A stretch of 64,000 nucleotides of DNA from Terribacillus saccharophilus (GCA_900110015.1 FOCD01000004.1:62001-126000); one strand, 5' to 3'. Positions 26,316 through 34,765 are shown, counted from the first letter of the stretch. Translations and numbers: made by a program. The notes: generated from the sequence alone by a model not told the origin.

Positions 26316-27262
26316 GTGTGACAAAAAAAGCCGTCGAGAAAAAAGCGACAAGAGCTGCATTTGGAGACGAGATTGTCCGTTTAGGTGAGTCTAATAAAGA
26401 TATTTACGTCGTGGATATTGATATCGGGAAATCTTGTAAAACAGATAAGTTCATTGAAAAATTCCCGATGCAGCATATCAATGTAGGAATTGCAGAGCAG
26501 AACGGTGCTGGTATCGCGGCGGGGCTTGCGACAACAGGAAAGATCCCATTCATCAGTACGTACGCCGTGTTCGGATCACTTCGCATGGCTGAGCAAATTC
26601 GTCAGGAAGTCTGCTACCCGAATTTGAATGTGAAAATCGCTTGCTCACATGGCGGTCTGACGCCAGGGAATGACGGAGGAAGTCATCAGGCGATTGAGGA
26701 TATGGGAGTCATGCGATCATTCCCGAATATGACTGTCATTATGGGTGCGGATTATCATTCTACTCGAAAATTGATTGCTGAAGCAGCTGCCATGTACGGG
26801 CCGGTTTACCTGCGCTTCACGCGTGATGCCGTACCAATGATTTATGACGAAAATGAGACGTTTGAAATTGGTAAAGCAAAACAGCTTCGTGACGGAGCGG
26901 ATATTGCCATCATCGCAAATGGTGATACGGTTCGTTTAGCAATTGAAGCTGCTGAACAGCTGGAGCAAAATGGCGTTTCCGTTAAGCTGTTGGATATGCA
27001 TACAATCAAACCGCTCGATGTAGATGCAGTAAAAGATTGCCTGGATATCGGAAGAATCATCACCGTCGAAGATCACAATATCTTGAACGGTCTTGGCAGT
27101 GCTGTGGCTGAAGTCATAGCGGAAGCAGGGAAGGGACAGCTGGCTCGTATCGGTGTACAGGATAGATTCGGTGAATCCGCACCTTATGAGAAGCTGCTTG
27201 AAATCAACGGTATTACCGTAGAAAACATTATCGCAAAAGCAAATAAATTACTAACAAATTAA
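26312..27262 (+). CDS. Transketolase C-terminal subunit
   Basis: 316 residues covering the pyrimidine-binding and C-terminal domains. HINVGIAEQNGAGIAAGLA contains the conserved catalytic Glu, and SHGGLTPGNDGGSHQAIEDMGVMRSFPNMTV marks the family. Its ATG overlaps the TGA of the N-subunit by 4 bases, ensuring equal synthesis of both halves; GGAGG lies inside the upstream gene. Substrates cannot be read from the sequence. Confidence 0.9.
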   Translation: MSVTKKAVEKKATRAAFGDEIVRLGESNKDIYVVDIDIGKSCKTDKFIEKFPMQHINVGIAEQNGAGIAAGLATTGKIPFISTYAVFGSLRMAEQIRQEVCYPNLNVKIACSHGGLTPGNDGGSHQAIEDMGVMRSFPNMTVIMGADYHSTRKLIAEAAAMYGPVYLRFTRDAVPMIYDENETFEIGKAKQLRDGADIAIIANGDTVRLAIEAAEQLEQNGVSVKLLDMHTIKPLDVDAVKDCLDIGRIITVEDHNILNGLGSAVAEVIAEAGKGQLARIGVQDRFGESAPYEKLLEINGITVENIIAKANKLLTN

Positions 27263-27282
27263 TAGCATAGGGGTCGGGGAAC

Positions 27283-28041
27283 ATGTTCAAATTGGATGAG
27301 CGAGTCGCAATCGTTACAGGTAGTGGATCTGCAAAAGGAATCGGCCGGACTATTGCACTGACGCTAGCCGAGCAGGGTGCAAAAGTAGTCATTGCTGATA
27401 TGAATAAGGAAGGTATCGAAGAGACGGTAGCTGTCATAACGGAAGGCGGTGGGACAGCTCTAGGAGTGGAAGTCAACGTAACAGATAAAGCATCTGTTGA
27501 CGCAATGGTAGAAAAAACGCTGGATGCATTCGGACGAATCGATATTCTCGTTAACAACGCCGGTATCTCTCAAAAAGTGACAGTAGAAGAAATGACACTC
27601 ACAGACATCACAAAGGTCTTCAACGTCAATATGTTCGGGCTGTTCCTCTGTACGCAAGCAGTATTAGCGCCAATGCGCAAGCAGAAATTCGGCCGCATCG
27701 TCAGTTTGTCTTCTGTTTCCGCAAAGCGCGGCGGTGGTGTTTTCGGTGGGGCGCATTACTCCGCATCCAAAGCAGCTGTACTGGGATTCTCCAAGAATCT
27801 TGCACGGGAAGTGGGACTGGATGGCATCACGGTTAACTGCGTTGCTCCGGGATTAGTGAATACGGATATTTGGAAGTCACTGCCGCAGGAAGATGCGTTG
27901 CAAGTCATCTCTGGAATTCCACTGGGCAGACCAGGGGAGACGAAGGAAATCGCTTCTGCAGTTGCATTCCTTGCATCCGAAGAATCCTCCTATATTACTG
28001 GGGAAGAAATTGATATCAATGGTGGCTCGCATATGGACTAA
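27283..28041 (+). CDS. Short-chain dehydrogenase/reductase (FabG-like)
   Basis: 252 residues with the classical SDR layout: cofactor loop TGSGSAKGIGR (about 10-20), NNAG (about 88-91), active-site Ser (SLSSVSAKRG) and YxxxK (HYSASKAAVLGFSKNLARE, near 155-173). An Asp-rich end of the second strand (IADMNKEG) suggests NAD(H). It probably oxidises or reduces a sugar or polyol that is handled by the adjacent transketolase. GGGG site precedes ATG 27283. Confidence 0.88.
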   Translation: MFKLDERVAIVTGSGSAKGIGRTIALTLAEQGAKVVIADMNKEGIEETVAVITEGGGTALGVEVNVTDKASVDAMVEKTLDAFGRIDILVNNAGISQKVTVEEMTLTDITKVFNVNMFGLFLCTQAVLAPMRKQKFGRIVSLSSVSAKRGGGVFGGAHYSASKAAVLGFSKNLAREVGLDGITVNCVAPGLVNTDIWKSLPQEDALQVISGIPLGRPGETKEIASAVAFLASEESSYITGEEIDINGGSHMD

Positions 28042-28096
28042 AGAACGGGCGGGCCACTAGCCCCGTCCTGCATCTGAAATGATTGGAGGAATAATC

Positions 28097-29428
28097 TTGG
28101 AGCAGCACATGCTTGAGAAATCCACTACCCGGAAAGTTACATTACGTCTGATACCGTTTCTGTTTCTCTGTTTCTTTATCTCGATCCTGGATCGTGTGAA
28201 TATCAGTTTTGCAGCTTTACAGATGAATGAAGATCTTGGTTTCTCGAATGCAGTCTACGGTCTTGGAGCGGGTATATTCTTCTTAGGCTACTTCCTGCTG
28301 GAGGTACCGGGAAGTGCAATCATGACCAGAATTGGAGCGCGGCGCTGGATCAGCCGAATCATGATCTCGTGGGCAATTATCGCGATCCTAATGGCATTTG
28401 TAACAGAACCATGGCAGTTCTATACGGCTCGATTCCTATTAGGGGTAGCCGAAGCAAGCTTCTATCCATGTATGGTGTATTACTTGAGTGGCTTCTTCCA
28501 ATCGAAGCATCACGCAAAGGCAATTGCTGCCTTTATGCTAGCCATACCGGGAGCCAATGCAGTTGGAGCACCATTATCTACATTCTTGATGCAGATTAAT
28601 TGGTTAAACCTTGCAGGGTGGCAGTGGTTGTTTATTTTGGAAGCGGTTCCAGCTCTTGTTCTGGGAATCATCTGCTTCTTCTATTTGGATGATCGTCTGG
28701 AAGATGTGAAATGGCTGAAGCCAGAAGAGAAGAAGTGGCTGCTGGATGTGACGCAAAAAGAAAAGGAAGCGAAGCAGCAAGTAAAGCATTATACGTTTGC
28801 GCAGGCTCTGAAAGATCGAGATGTGTTGATTTTATCCGCGGGCTACTTCTGCTGGATGTTCGGCTACTATGGTATCAATATGTTTCTACCGACCTTGTCG
28901 CAGTCCATGTCGGAATCCTTGTCGATCAGCACACAAGGTCTGGGCTGGCTGCTTGGACTGATGTATGCTATCGCCATGGTGGCAATGATCCTTGTCGGGA
29001 ACCACTCAGATAAAAAGAACGAAAGACGCTGGCACGTGGCTGCTTGTTTAACAACAAGTGCAATCGCTATGATAGCGAGCAGCTATGTAGCTGAGTCGAA
29101 TAATATTCTATCGTTCGTGCTGCTGACAATTGCTCTGTGCGGGGCTTTTGGAGCATACTCTCCGTTCTGGGCTATACCGCCATCCTTCCTTACTGAGTCG
29201 GCGGCTGCTGGAGCGATTGCATTGATCAACAGTATCGGGAATCTAGGTGGATTTTTCGGACCGTATGCCGTCGGTTATATCCGGGATACAACAGGTTCTT
29301 TCACAATGAGTATGATTTTCCTTGGTATAAGCATGATTCTAAGCTCGCTTATCATAATATTCCTAGTGAAGCAGTCCGGAAAAGCAGTCTCTCGGATTGC
29401 TGAAAAGAAACTCGGTAAATCAAGCTGA
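28097..29428 (+). CDS. MFS transporter of the anion:cation symporter (ACS) family
   Basis: 443 residues with twelve TM segments and the family opening LRLIPFLFLCFFISILDRVNISFAAL (near 14-39) and GYFLLEVPGS. The ACS family imports small organic anions such as hexuronates, aldarates, 2-ketogluconate and tartrate, so the pathway substrate is likely acidic. TTG 28097 is chosen as start because GGAGG lies 7 bases upstream; ATG 28079 lies before that site. Confidence 0.85.
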   Translation: MEQHMLEKSTTRKVTLRLIPFLFLCFFISILDRVNISFAALQMNEDLGFSNAVYGLGAGIFFLGYFLLEVPGSAIMTRIGARRWISRIMISWAIIAILMAFVTEPWQFYTARFLLGVAEASFYPCMVYYLSGFFQSKHHAKAIAAFMLAIPGANAVGAPLSTFLMQINWLNLAGWQWLFILEAVPALVLGIICFFYLDDRLEDVKWLKPEEKKWLLDVTQKEKEAKQQVKHYTFAQALKDRDVLILSAGYFCWMFGYYGINMFLPTLSQSMSESLSISTQGLGWLLGLMYAIAMVAMILVGNHSDKKNERRWHVAACLTTSAIAMIASSYVAESNNILSFVLLTIALCGAFGAYSPFWAIPPSFLTESAAAGAIALINSIGNLGGFFGPYAVGYIRDTTGSFTMSMIFLGISMILSSLIIIFLVKQSGKAVSRIAEKKLGKSS

Positions 29429-29467
29429 TAAAAGCATGACGAAAAAATCAATCGGAGGCGAAGAAAA

Positions 29468-29611
29468 ATGGAAGAGAAATTGAATTCGAAGCAAACGATT
29501 ATTTGTCAAGATTGCGAAGATGTGATTGATGTGGCAGACAGCCCGGAAGGCGGACGTGTGTTGTACGGCGTATGTCTGGAATGCCGAGATGATAATACAG
29601 TAGCGGAATAA
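29468..29611 (+). CDS. SR1P-like (GapA-binding) zinc-ribbon peptide, 47 aa
   Basis: ATG 29468 follows GGAGGCG. The peptide has two CxxC pairs (Cys13/Cys16 in IICQDCED and Cys36/Cys39 in VCLEC) with the LYG before the second pair, matching the B. subtilis SR1P pattern (GTIVCQDC ... LYGTC) from memory. SR1P binds glyceraldehyde-3-phosphate dehydrogenase A and is encoded on the dual-function RNA SR1. Here it sits at the end of a transketolase operon, an unusual place. Confidence 0.75.
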   Translation: MEEKLNSKQTIICQDCEDVIDVADSPEGGRVLYGVCLECRDDNTVAE

Positions 29612-29615
29612 AGAG

Positions 29616-29644
29616 AAAGGAGTCAGCAGATGCTGACTCCTTTT
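29616..29644. terminator. Bidirectional terminator
   Basis: AAAGGAGTCAGC and GCTGACTCCTTTT form a 12-bp stem with a 4-base loop. It overlaps the last bases of the convergent GntR gene. Confidence 0.88.
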
Positions 29645-30338
29645 ATACTTTCCAATACCGTTCATACAGATTATCCATGTGAAGCTTCATCAAGGCTTCT
29701 GCTTTTTCCTCGTCATGATCCTCGATTGCTTCAATCAAATTCTTGTGCTCATGGAAATTTACGCCGCGAAAATCAGGTCTTGTTACTGTACGATCGCGGA
29801 TGAAAGTCCACATTTGCTGCTGCTTCATGGCGCTGCTGATGGTAGCCATGAACTGGATGTACAGATCATTATGAGATGCTTTTGCTATGCCATTATGCAA
29901 TTTTTCATCCGTTTCCGGAACATATACACCTTCATTTGTTTCCTTCTCCATTTGCTTGATTGTTTCATTCAACTCTTTCAAATCTTCCTCTGTAGCGCGC
30001 ATCGCTGCGAAACGTACGATGAGCGGTTCGATGTTCATCCGAGCTTCCACAATATCCTCTGGGGACACATTTGATAAGAAAGCGGGGGAATAGATCTCAT
30101 CAGCTGGCAAGGACTTAATGAAAACACCCTCTCCTTGTCTGGAATAGGTGAATCCGTTCATTTCTAATGCGCTCATCGCTTGGCGAACCGGGGCTCTGCT
30201 TACACCGAACTGTTCACATAGCTCCCGTTCTGATGGCAGCTTATCACCGACCTTGAAAGCACCAGACTTCATTTGCTCAACGATTTGTTCGTAAATCTGT
30301 ATGTATAGTCTTTTATTTGTTACTGGATTAAAGTTCAT
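29643..30338 (-). CDS. GntR/FadR-family transcriptional regulator
   Basis: 231 residues. The winged helix is at the N-terminus (LPSERELCEQFGVSRAPVRQAMSALEMNGF, about 34-63) and the C-terminal all-helical FCD domain binds an effector, usually an organic acid with a metal ion. ATG 30338 fits GAGGTGG 7 bases upstream; GTG 30353 overlaps this. It converges on the split-transketolase operon, whose promoter carries a FadR-type palindrome. Confidence 0.85.
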   Translation of the reverse strand: MNFNPVTNKRLYIQIYEQIVEQMKSGAFKVGDKLPSERELCEQFGVSRAPVRQAMSALEMNGFTYSRQGEGVFIKSLPADEIYSPAFLSNVSPEDIVEARMNIEPLIVRFAAMRATEEDLKELNETIKQMEKETNEGVYVPETDEKLHNGIAKASHNDLYIQFMATISSAMKQQQMWTFIRDRTVTRPDFRGVNFHEHKNLIEAIEDHDEEKAEALMKLHMDNLYERYWKV

Positions 30339-30535
30339 GATGACCCACCTCATTATAGGAGTTCCTTCTTAAAGTATAATGCTTTGCGGTTATTACGGCA
30401 AAAGAGGAGTCAAAGAGGCCATGCCGAGTATGATTTACTTGTCTCTTTTTAAGATAAATAAAGAAAAGTTATTTAAGTCCTACACCATTTTGGAAAAATA
30501 TGGACTATAGTAACGTATGTTCGGCCCTTGACCTT

Positions 30536-30551
30536 TGATATAATAGTAGGA
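30536..30551 (+). promoter_or_regulatory. Extended -10 promoter of the type I toxin mRNA
   Basis: TGATATAAT (30536-30544) is a consensus extended -10 element, predicting a transcript start near 30551. That leaves a leader of about 70 bases before the toxin ATG, as is usual for this toxin class. Confidence 0.5.
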
Positions 30552-30619
30552 CAATAGCATAGGTGACTCAAGGGTGGTTTGCGCATTACTCTTTCCTTTA
30601 ACGGAGGGTGGTGTAGCGG

Positions 30620-30706
30620 ATGACGGTGGCTGAGGCGTTGACGTTGATGATCGGATTTGGAACGTTGATTGTTGCGATCTTGTCGGAAAAGAACGAGAAA
30701 AAATAA
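30620..30706 (+). CDS. Holin-like type I toxin (28 aa)
   Basis: ATG 30620 follows GGAGGGTGG. The peptide begins MTVAEALTLMIGFGTLIVAIL and ends in a charged SEKNEKK tail: one TM helix with the MTVxEAL start of the Hol_Tox family (relatives of TxpA, BsrG and YonT). Such peptides insert in the membrane and are held silent by an antisense RNA. The mRNA leader carries ACTCAAGGGTGGTT (30566-30579), which is exactly complementary to AACCACCCTTGAGT (30705-30718) at the end of the gene; such 5'-3' pairing hides the ribosome site in known members. Confidence 0.78.
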   Translation: MTVAEALTLMIGFGTLIVAILSEKNEKK

Positions 30707-30741
30707 CCACCCTTGAGTTGGCAGCTCGAGAAGGGTGGTTA
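30705..30741. terminator. Terminator hairpin at the toxin 3' end
   Basis: AACCACCCTT pairs with AAGGGTGGTT; the T run is on the minus-strand side, so it is stronger for the antisense RNA than for the toxin mRNA. Its left arm also pairs with the toxin leader. Confidence 0.7.
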
Positions 30742-30792
30742 CGTTACCTCTTTTTCGCGCAGATCCCCTAGGGAATCATGCTATTACTGGAC

Positions 30793-30830
30793 AGACCGAT
30801 TGGTGTTGGCAGCACCGAACGGTCTTTTTC
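30793..30830 (+). terminator. Second terminator downstream of the toxin
   Basis: GACCG and GGTG arms pair with CACC and CGGTC in a two-part stem, followed by TTTTT. It is the likely true end of the toxin mRNA, giving a transcript of about 280 bases. Confidence 0.65.
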
Positions 30831-30847
30831 TGTACACAAATATTATA

Positions 30848-31170
30848 GTAGCGCAATTGGAAGGGATTGTCATGTGACTATTGGAGCAAAAGATGATTAC
30901 AATTCCATTACCGTAATGTGTTCTGTCTAAACCGGTATCAGATGTGATCCTGCTTTTTATGTGACAGTAAAGACAATCCAATATAAAAGTCATATCGTAA
31001 ATCATATGTATTTTCAGTATGTACATCTAACATAATGTTATTGATTTGAACCTTAAGACCATTCCCTTGTAGTTTCAGGCAGGTGGTTGATAATTTAGAT
31101 GGAATACTAAAAGGAAGCAGCATTTTATATAACGTACATAAATAATAAGGTTTTTATAGGAAGGTGCTTA
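30848..31170. other. Gene-free stretch
   Basis: Short frames here lack ribosome sites and recognisable products. Apart from the antisense promoter region at its left end, and presumably a promoter for the next gene, I see nothing to support. Confidence 0.45.
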
Positions 31171-31174
31171 TGTG

Positions 31175-31489
31175 ATGACAGCATTTACTTACGTCCCGCT
31201 TGTAGTGGGAATCATAGTTATTGTACGGATTATCGAAGTATTTCGGAGAAGAAATAGGCGGATGAGCAGTGCCCAGGAAATGGTTTATCATAGGAAACAA
31301 ATTAAGACAGCTTGGATAACAGGAAGTGGCTTAATTGCTTTTGTTGCATTGGCACGCGTAATAGGATGGATACATATAAGTGATATTCTGCATGTGCTTC
31401 TTGCTTATGTAATTATATTTACTGGAGATCTAATATTCCATTATGTTTGTTTTTACCGGTTAAGAAATGCAATGCAATCTGACATGTAA
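31175..31489 (+). CDS. Small membrane protein with three TM segments
   Basis: 104 residues with hydrophobic helices at about 3-20, 48-66 and 70-92 and a basic loop between the first two (RRRNRRMSS). No family recognised. GGAAGG lies upstream; ATG 31175 and GTG 31172 are both possible. It is 20 bases ahead of the ATPase gene and may be co-transcribed with it. Confidence 0.65.
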   Translation: MTAFTYVPLVVGIIVIVRIIEVFRRRNRRMSSAQEMVYHRKQIKTAWITGSGLIAFVALARVIGWIHISDILHVLLAYVIIFTGDLIFHYVCFYRLRNAMQSDM

Positions 31490-31509
31490 TAAACGAAAGG
31501 GCTGAGCAT

Positions 31510-32220
31510 TTGTTTTTAAAAAGAGTAAAGCTACTGCGGGAAGGAAATAATCTTTCTCATACATATCCTTATTCAATCCCAGCAATTAAGCAGCTGGATG
31601 AGCTGGAACTTACAAATCCAGTAACCTTTTTCGTTGGTGAGAACGGAAGCGGTAAATCAACATTAATGGAAGCAATCGCAGACATTTGCGGATTTAATAC
31701 AGCTGGTGGAGGTCGGAATAATACCTATGACCTGGAAGCATCTGAAGCTGCACTTTCTGATCACATTCGGCTATCCTGGCTGCCTAAAGTGACGAATGGC
31801 TTCTTCCTGCGGGCAGAATCTTTCTACCATTTTGCTTCGCACATAGATGACATCGGTTCAATCCAAGCATACGGAGGAAGATCACTACATCATCAGTCTC
31901 ATGGAGAAGCCTTTCTTTCTTTGTTTCAGAATCGATTTGGAGGCAAGGCTATATACTTACTGGATGAGCCCGAGGCAGCACTGTCGCCACAGCGCCAGCT
32001 TACCTTTCTTCGCATCATCCATGACTTGGAGAAATCAGGGGAGGTGCAATTCATTATTGCGACCCATTCACCAATTTTGCTCGGTTATCCGGAAGCTGAG
32101 ATTTTTCATTTCAGCGAGGATGGAATCAGATCAATAGACTATGAAGAGACAGAGCATTATCAGATTACGAGAGGTTTTTTAGAGAACAGGGAGGGTTATT
32201 TGAAGCATCTTTTCCAATAA
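31510..32220 (+). CDS. AAA/ABC-type predicted ATPase
   Basis: 236 residues. Walker A is GENGSGKST (44-52), the switch GEAFLSLF lies near 132, Walker B is IYLLDEPEAALSP (148-160), and the H-loop is ATHSPIL (183-189). It lacks a complete ABC signature and belongs to the stand-alone ABC-ATPase-like COG3910 group, whose function is unknown. The start is TTG 31510 with AAAGGG upstream. A terminator follows. Confidence 0.82.
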   Translation: MFLKRVKLLREGNNLSHTYPYSIPAIKQLDELELTNPVTFFVGENGSGKSTLMEAIADICGFNTAGGGRNNTYDLEASEAALSDHIRLSWLPKVTNGFFLRAESFYHFASHIDDIGSIQAYGGRSLHHQSHGEAFLSLFQNRFGGKAIYLLDEPEAALSPQRQLTFLRIIHDLEKSGEVQFIIATHSPILLGYPEAEIFHFSEDGIRSIDYEETEHYQITRGFLENREGYLKHLFQ

Positions 32221-32223
32221 ATG

Positions 32224-32261
32224 AAGGCGCATCCTTGATAATCAGAGGATGTGCCTTTTTT
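32224..32261 (+). terminator. Terminator after the ATPase gene
   Basis: AAGGCGCATCCT pairs with AGGATGTGCCTT around a 10-base loop, followed by six T. Confidence 0.85.
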
Positions 32262-32376
32262 GTGCTTGTCGTAATTAGAGAGTGGACGTATGATATTTTC
32301 ACCATAATACAAATTTATGTCCGGCCTTGGGTTCAAATTTTGCACCACAAATAACTTCCGGGCGTTCTACAATAAT

Positions 32377-32417
32377 ACTAGGAATAGAAACCGCTTTCAT
32401 TAATGCTTATTCCTAGT
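32377..32417 (+). promoter_or_regulatory. cre site inside a perfect inverted repeat upstream of the beta-glucoside operon
   Basis: AGAAACCGCTTTCA (32386-32399) matches the cre consensus in 13 of 14 positions. It is enclosed by ACTAGGAATA (32377-32386) and TATTCCTAGT (32408-32417), a perfect 10-bp inverted repeat that ends 7 bases before the ribosome site. The repeat could be the operator of the RpiR protein encoded next, or an RNA stem in the leader. Confidence 0.6.
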
Positions 32418-32436
32418 TGAAAAGGAGACTATGACA

Positions 32437-33234
32437 ATGACGGCCGATCAATCTAGTCCTTTGCACTCCAGCTTACTTCACAGTTTGTTCTCTATTATCA
32501 ATGAGGGGAATGTCCGCGATACGAACTATGTATTGGCACATTATTTCCTGGAAAATTACAGTGAACTGCAGCATTTAAATATTTTTGATGTTTCAACAGA
32601 TTGCTTTGTTTCACGATCTAGTGTGAGGAGGTTCTGTAAAGCGATAGGATATGAGAATTTCATTGATTTGAAAGCAGAATTCTTTCGCTATGACGAAGTG
32701 TATTACAAAAACATCGAGTATTATAAACAACCAAATTATCAGCAACTGCTTTCCTTTGAGATCAATAAGATGATTCAGGATATGTCGATTGCACTAAATG
32801 AATCTGTCTTACAAGATCTACTGGAGCGATTTCAGAAGAGCCGAAATGTCATCTTTATGACACCAGGTGCTTACGGTGGCTTAATCAAGGATTTTCAAGA
32901 GAAACTGATTACCCATAAGCGCATCATCTACTTGATTTCCGAGCATTACACTGAAAATGAATTAATCAGGAATTTGGATGAAAAGGATCTGTTAATTACA
33001 CTCTCCACTTCAGGTGTATTCGCAGGTCAAGCTTGCTCGTTTACAAAAGGGCTGAAGGCATCGAAAGTTTTGATTACTGGGATGGAGAATCCACAGATCG
33101 AATCGTTCTATGACAAGGTCTATTACCTATCTGCAAAGAGGGGAGAGGAACTGAATTTCCCTATCTACAGCAAGTATGGAATCCATTTTATGCTGGATCT
33201 GCTTTATAGCGAATATGTCAAACAGAATAAATGA
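32437..33234 (+). CDS. RpiR/MurR-family regulator of the beta-glucoside operon
   Basis: About 265 residues: an N-terminal HTH_6 domain (NIFDVSTDCFVSRSSVRRFCKAIGYENFIDLKAEF, about 45-80) and a C-terminal SIS domain (about 105-250) that should bind a phosphosugar, with the LITLSTSGVF loop. AAGGAG lies 9 bases before ATG 32437; ATG 32431 is too close. As first gene of the PTS-GH1 operon it probably senses a 6-phospho-beta-glucoside and controls its own operon. Confidence 0.85.
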   Translation: MTADQSSPLHSSLLHSLFSIINEGNVRDTNYVLAHYFLENYSELQHLNIFDVSTDCFVSRSSVRRFCKAIGYENFIDLKAEFFRYDEVYYKNIEYYKQPNYQQLLSFEINKMIQDMSIALNESVLQDLLERFQKSRNVIFMTPGAYGGLIKDFQEKLITHKRIIYLISEHYTENELIRNLDEKDLLITLSTSGVFAGQACSFTKGLKASKVLITGMENPQIESFYDKVYYLSAKRGEELNFPIYSKYGIHFMLDLLYSEYVKQNK

Positions 33235-33285
33235 ACAACGGCATTACTCAGATTACCAACCATTAAATTTGAGGATGTGGAAGAG

Positions 33286-34680
33286 ATGAGCAAATATAAC
33301 GAGCTCTCCAAAAAGATTATCGAAGGTGCTGGCGGCACTAATAATATTAAAGTCGTCAATCATTGTGCTACAAGATTACGGTTGACTGTTTCGGATATTG
33401 AGCGTGTGAAGCAAGAAGAGTTAAAGCAACTAAAAGGTGTCATGGGCGTCGTCAATCGGGGCAACGAACTACAGGTCATTATTGGAACTGATGTAGCTAA
33501 TGTTTACAGTAGCGTTTTGCAGGTTGGGGAATTCAGTGAGACCCAAGCCAAGCAAGCTGCAGCGGTTGAACTTGTTGATGGCGAGGAACAAAACAAGAAC
33601 AAAAAGAATCCATTTGCAGTGATTGTCGATTTTATAAGCGGGACATTCGTGCCGGTGCTTCCTGTACTGGTCGCTGCAGGGCTTGTTGCTGCTGTACTGA
33701 ATATAGCTGTCACTTTCTTCGGTCTATCAGATACAAGCGGGACGTATACGGTATTAACAGCCATTAATAATGCAGGTTTTTTCTTCCTGCCAATTTTTAT
33801 CGGTTATAGTGCGGCTAGGAAATTATCTATTAATCCTTTGATGGGGATGTATCTTGGGGCAATCTTAGTGCATTCCAGTATCAATAATGCGGAAGGTCTC
33901 AATTTTTTAGGTATTACTATTCCGCAAGTTACCTATAGTACATCAGTTATTCCAATCATTTTGGGTGTATTGTTCATGTCGGTAGTCGACAAAGGCTGGA
34001 ATAAGGTTATTCCGAAAGAGATTAAGTTTTTTGCTCAGCCTTTGCTTACCATCTTGATTGTAACTCCTATAACGTTAATTGTTTTAGGACCACTTGGTAA
34101 CTTTATCGGTACGTATATTGCTTCTGGTTTGAATTTCGTTAACGCAGAGCTTGGATGGTTGTCGGTTGGGTTAATCGGCGCATTGACACCTCTGTTAGTA
34201 ATGACGGGCACAAACCAAGCGTTGTTCCCACTAGTATTTGCATCTATGGCTGACAATGGCTATGACGCCTTTGTGATGAGTGGCATGCTTGCAGCGAATG
34301 TTGCTATTGGCTCAGCCGCACTTGCAATGACTTTGCTAAAGAAAGATAAAGACACCAAGGCAATGAGTCTATCGGCAGGTATTACAGGTGTAATGGGAAT
34401 TACAGAGCCTGCCATCTTTGGTGTATTGATCAGGTTCCGAGCTGCATTGATAGGAGCTATTACAGGCGGACTGGTTGGCGGCATATTTGCGGGTATCGTC
34501 TTCTTGAAACAGTATGCTGTTGTGTCACCGGGTATAGCAGCAATTCCCACATTCATTCCAACCGATGGATCGGGCTTGAGTGCAAACTTCTGGTATTCCC
34601 TTGTGACTATCGTTTTGGCTGCAATAGTATCATTTGCAGGAACGATAATCGCAAGCAAATCAGGCAAGTTCAAAAGCTAG
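33286..34680 (+). CDS. PTS beta-glucoside-type EIIBC component
   Basis: 464 residues: EIIB domain (1-80) with phospho-acceptor Cys27 in NHCATRLR, a linker, and an EIIC domain of about ten TM segments with the GITEPAIFGV loop near 365. No EIIA domain is fused, so it relies on an EIIA elsewhere. It imports and phosphorylates an aryl-beta-glucoside, cellobiose or similar sugar for the GH1 enzyme that follows. ATG 33286 is preferred because GAGGATG lies upstream; GTG 33277 is too close. Confidence 0.9.
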   Translation: MSKYNELSKKIIEGAGGTNNIKVVNHCATRLRLTVSDIERVKQEELKQLKGVMGVVNRGNELQVIIGTDVANVYSSVLQVGEFSETQAKQAAAVELVDGEEQNKNKKNPFAVIVDFISGTFVPVLPVLVAAGLVAAVLNIAVTFFGLSDTSGTYTVLTAINNAGFFFLPIFIGYSAARKLSINPLMGMYLGAILVHSSINNAEGLNFLGITIPQVTYSTSVIPIILGVLFMSVVDKGWNKVIPKEIKFFAQPLLTILIVTPITLIVLGPLGNFIGTYIASGLNFVNAELGWLSVGLIGALTPLLVMTGTNQALFPLVFASMADNGYDAFVMSGMLAANVAIGSAALAMTLLKKDKDTKAMSLSAGITGVMGITEPAIFGVLIRFRAALIGAITGGLVGGIFAGIVFLKQYAVVSPGIAAIPTFIPTDGSGLSANFWYSLVTIVLAAIVSFAGTIIASKSGKFKS

Positions 34681-34765
34681 GTTCCAAAACCTGCACCACA
34701 TGAAAAAATAAGAGAGTTTACAGTAGATATAGGAACACAAATAAAGATTGGAGAGGGATGGGAAT

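Larger units (their letters stand above)
30698..30835 (-). ncRNA. Candidate antisense antitoxin RNA
   Basis: On the minus strand a TATAAT element lies at 30847-30842, predicting a start near 30835. Reading left, the hairpin at 30741-30705 is followed by a T-rich tail (TTATTTTTTC) on this strand, so an RNA of about 135 bases would form. It would overlap the 3' end of the toxin mRNA, as RatA does for TxpA. No good -35 is visible, so the promoter is only moderately supported. Confidence 0.42.

Noticed and set aside
21555-29428. A sulfosugar (sulfoquinovose) pathway joining TauE exporter, split transketolase, SDR and regulator
   Set aside because: TauE belongs to the RutA-like operon, which is closed by a terminator and separated from the transketolase promoter by a convergent regulator, two small genes and a second terminator. 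No sulfosugar isomerase or kinase is seen.
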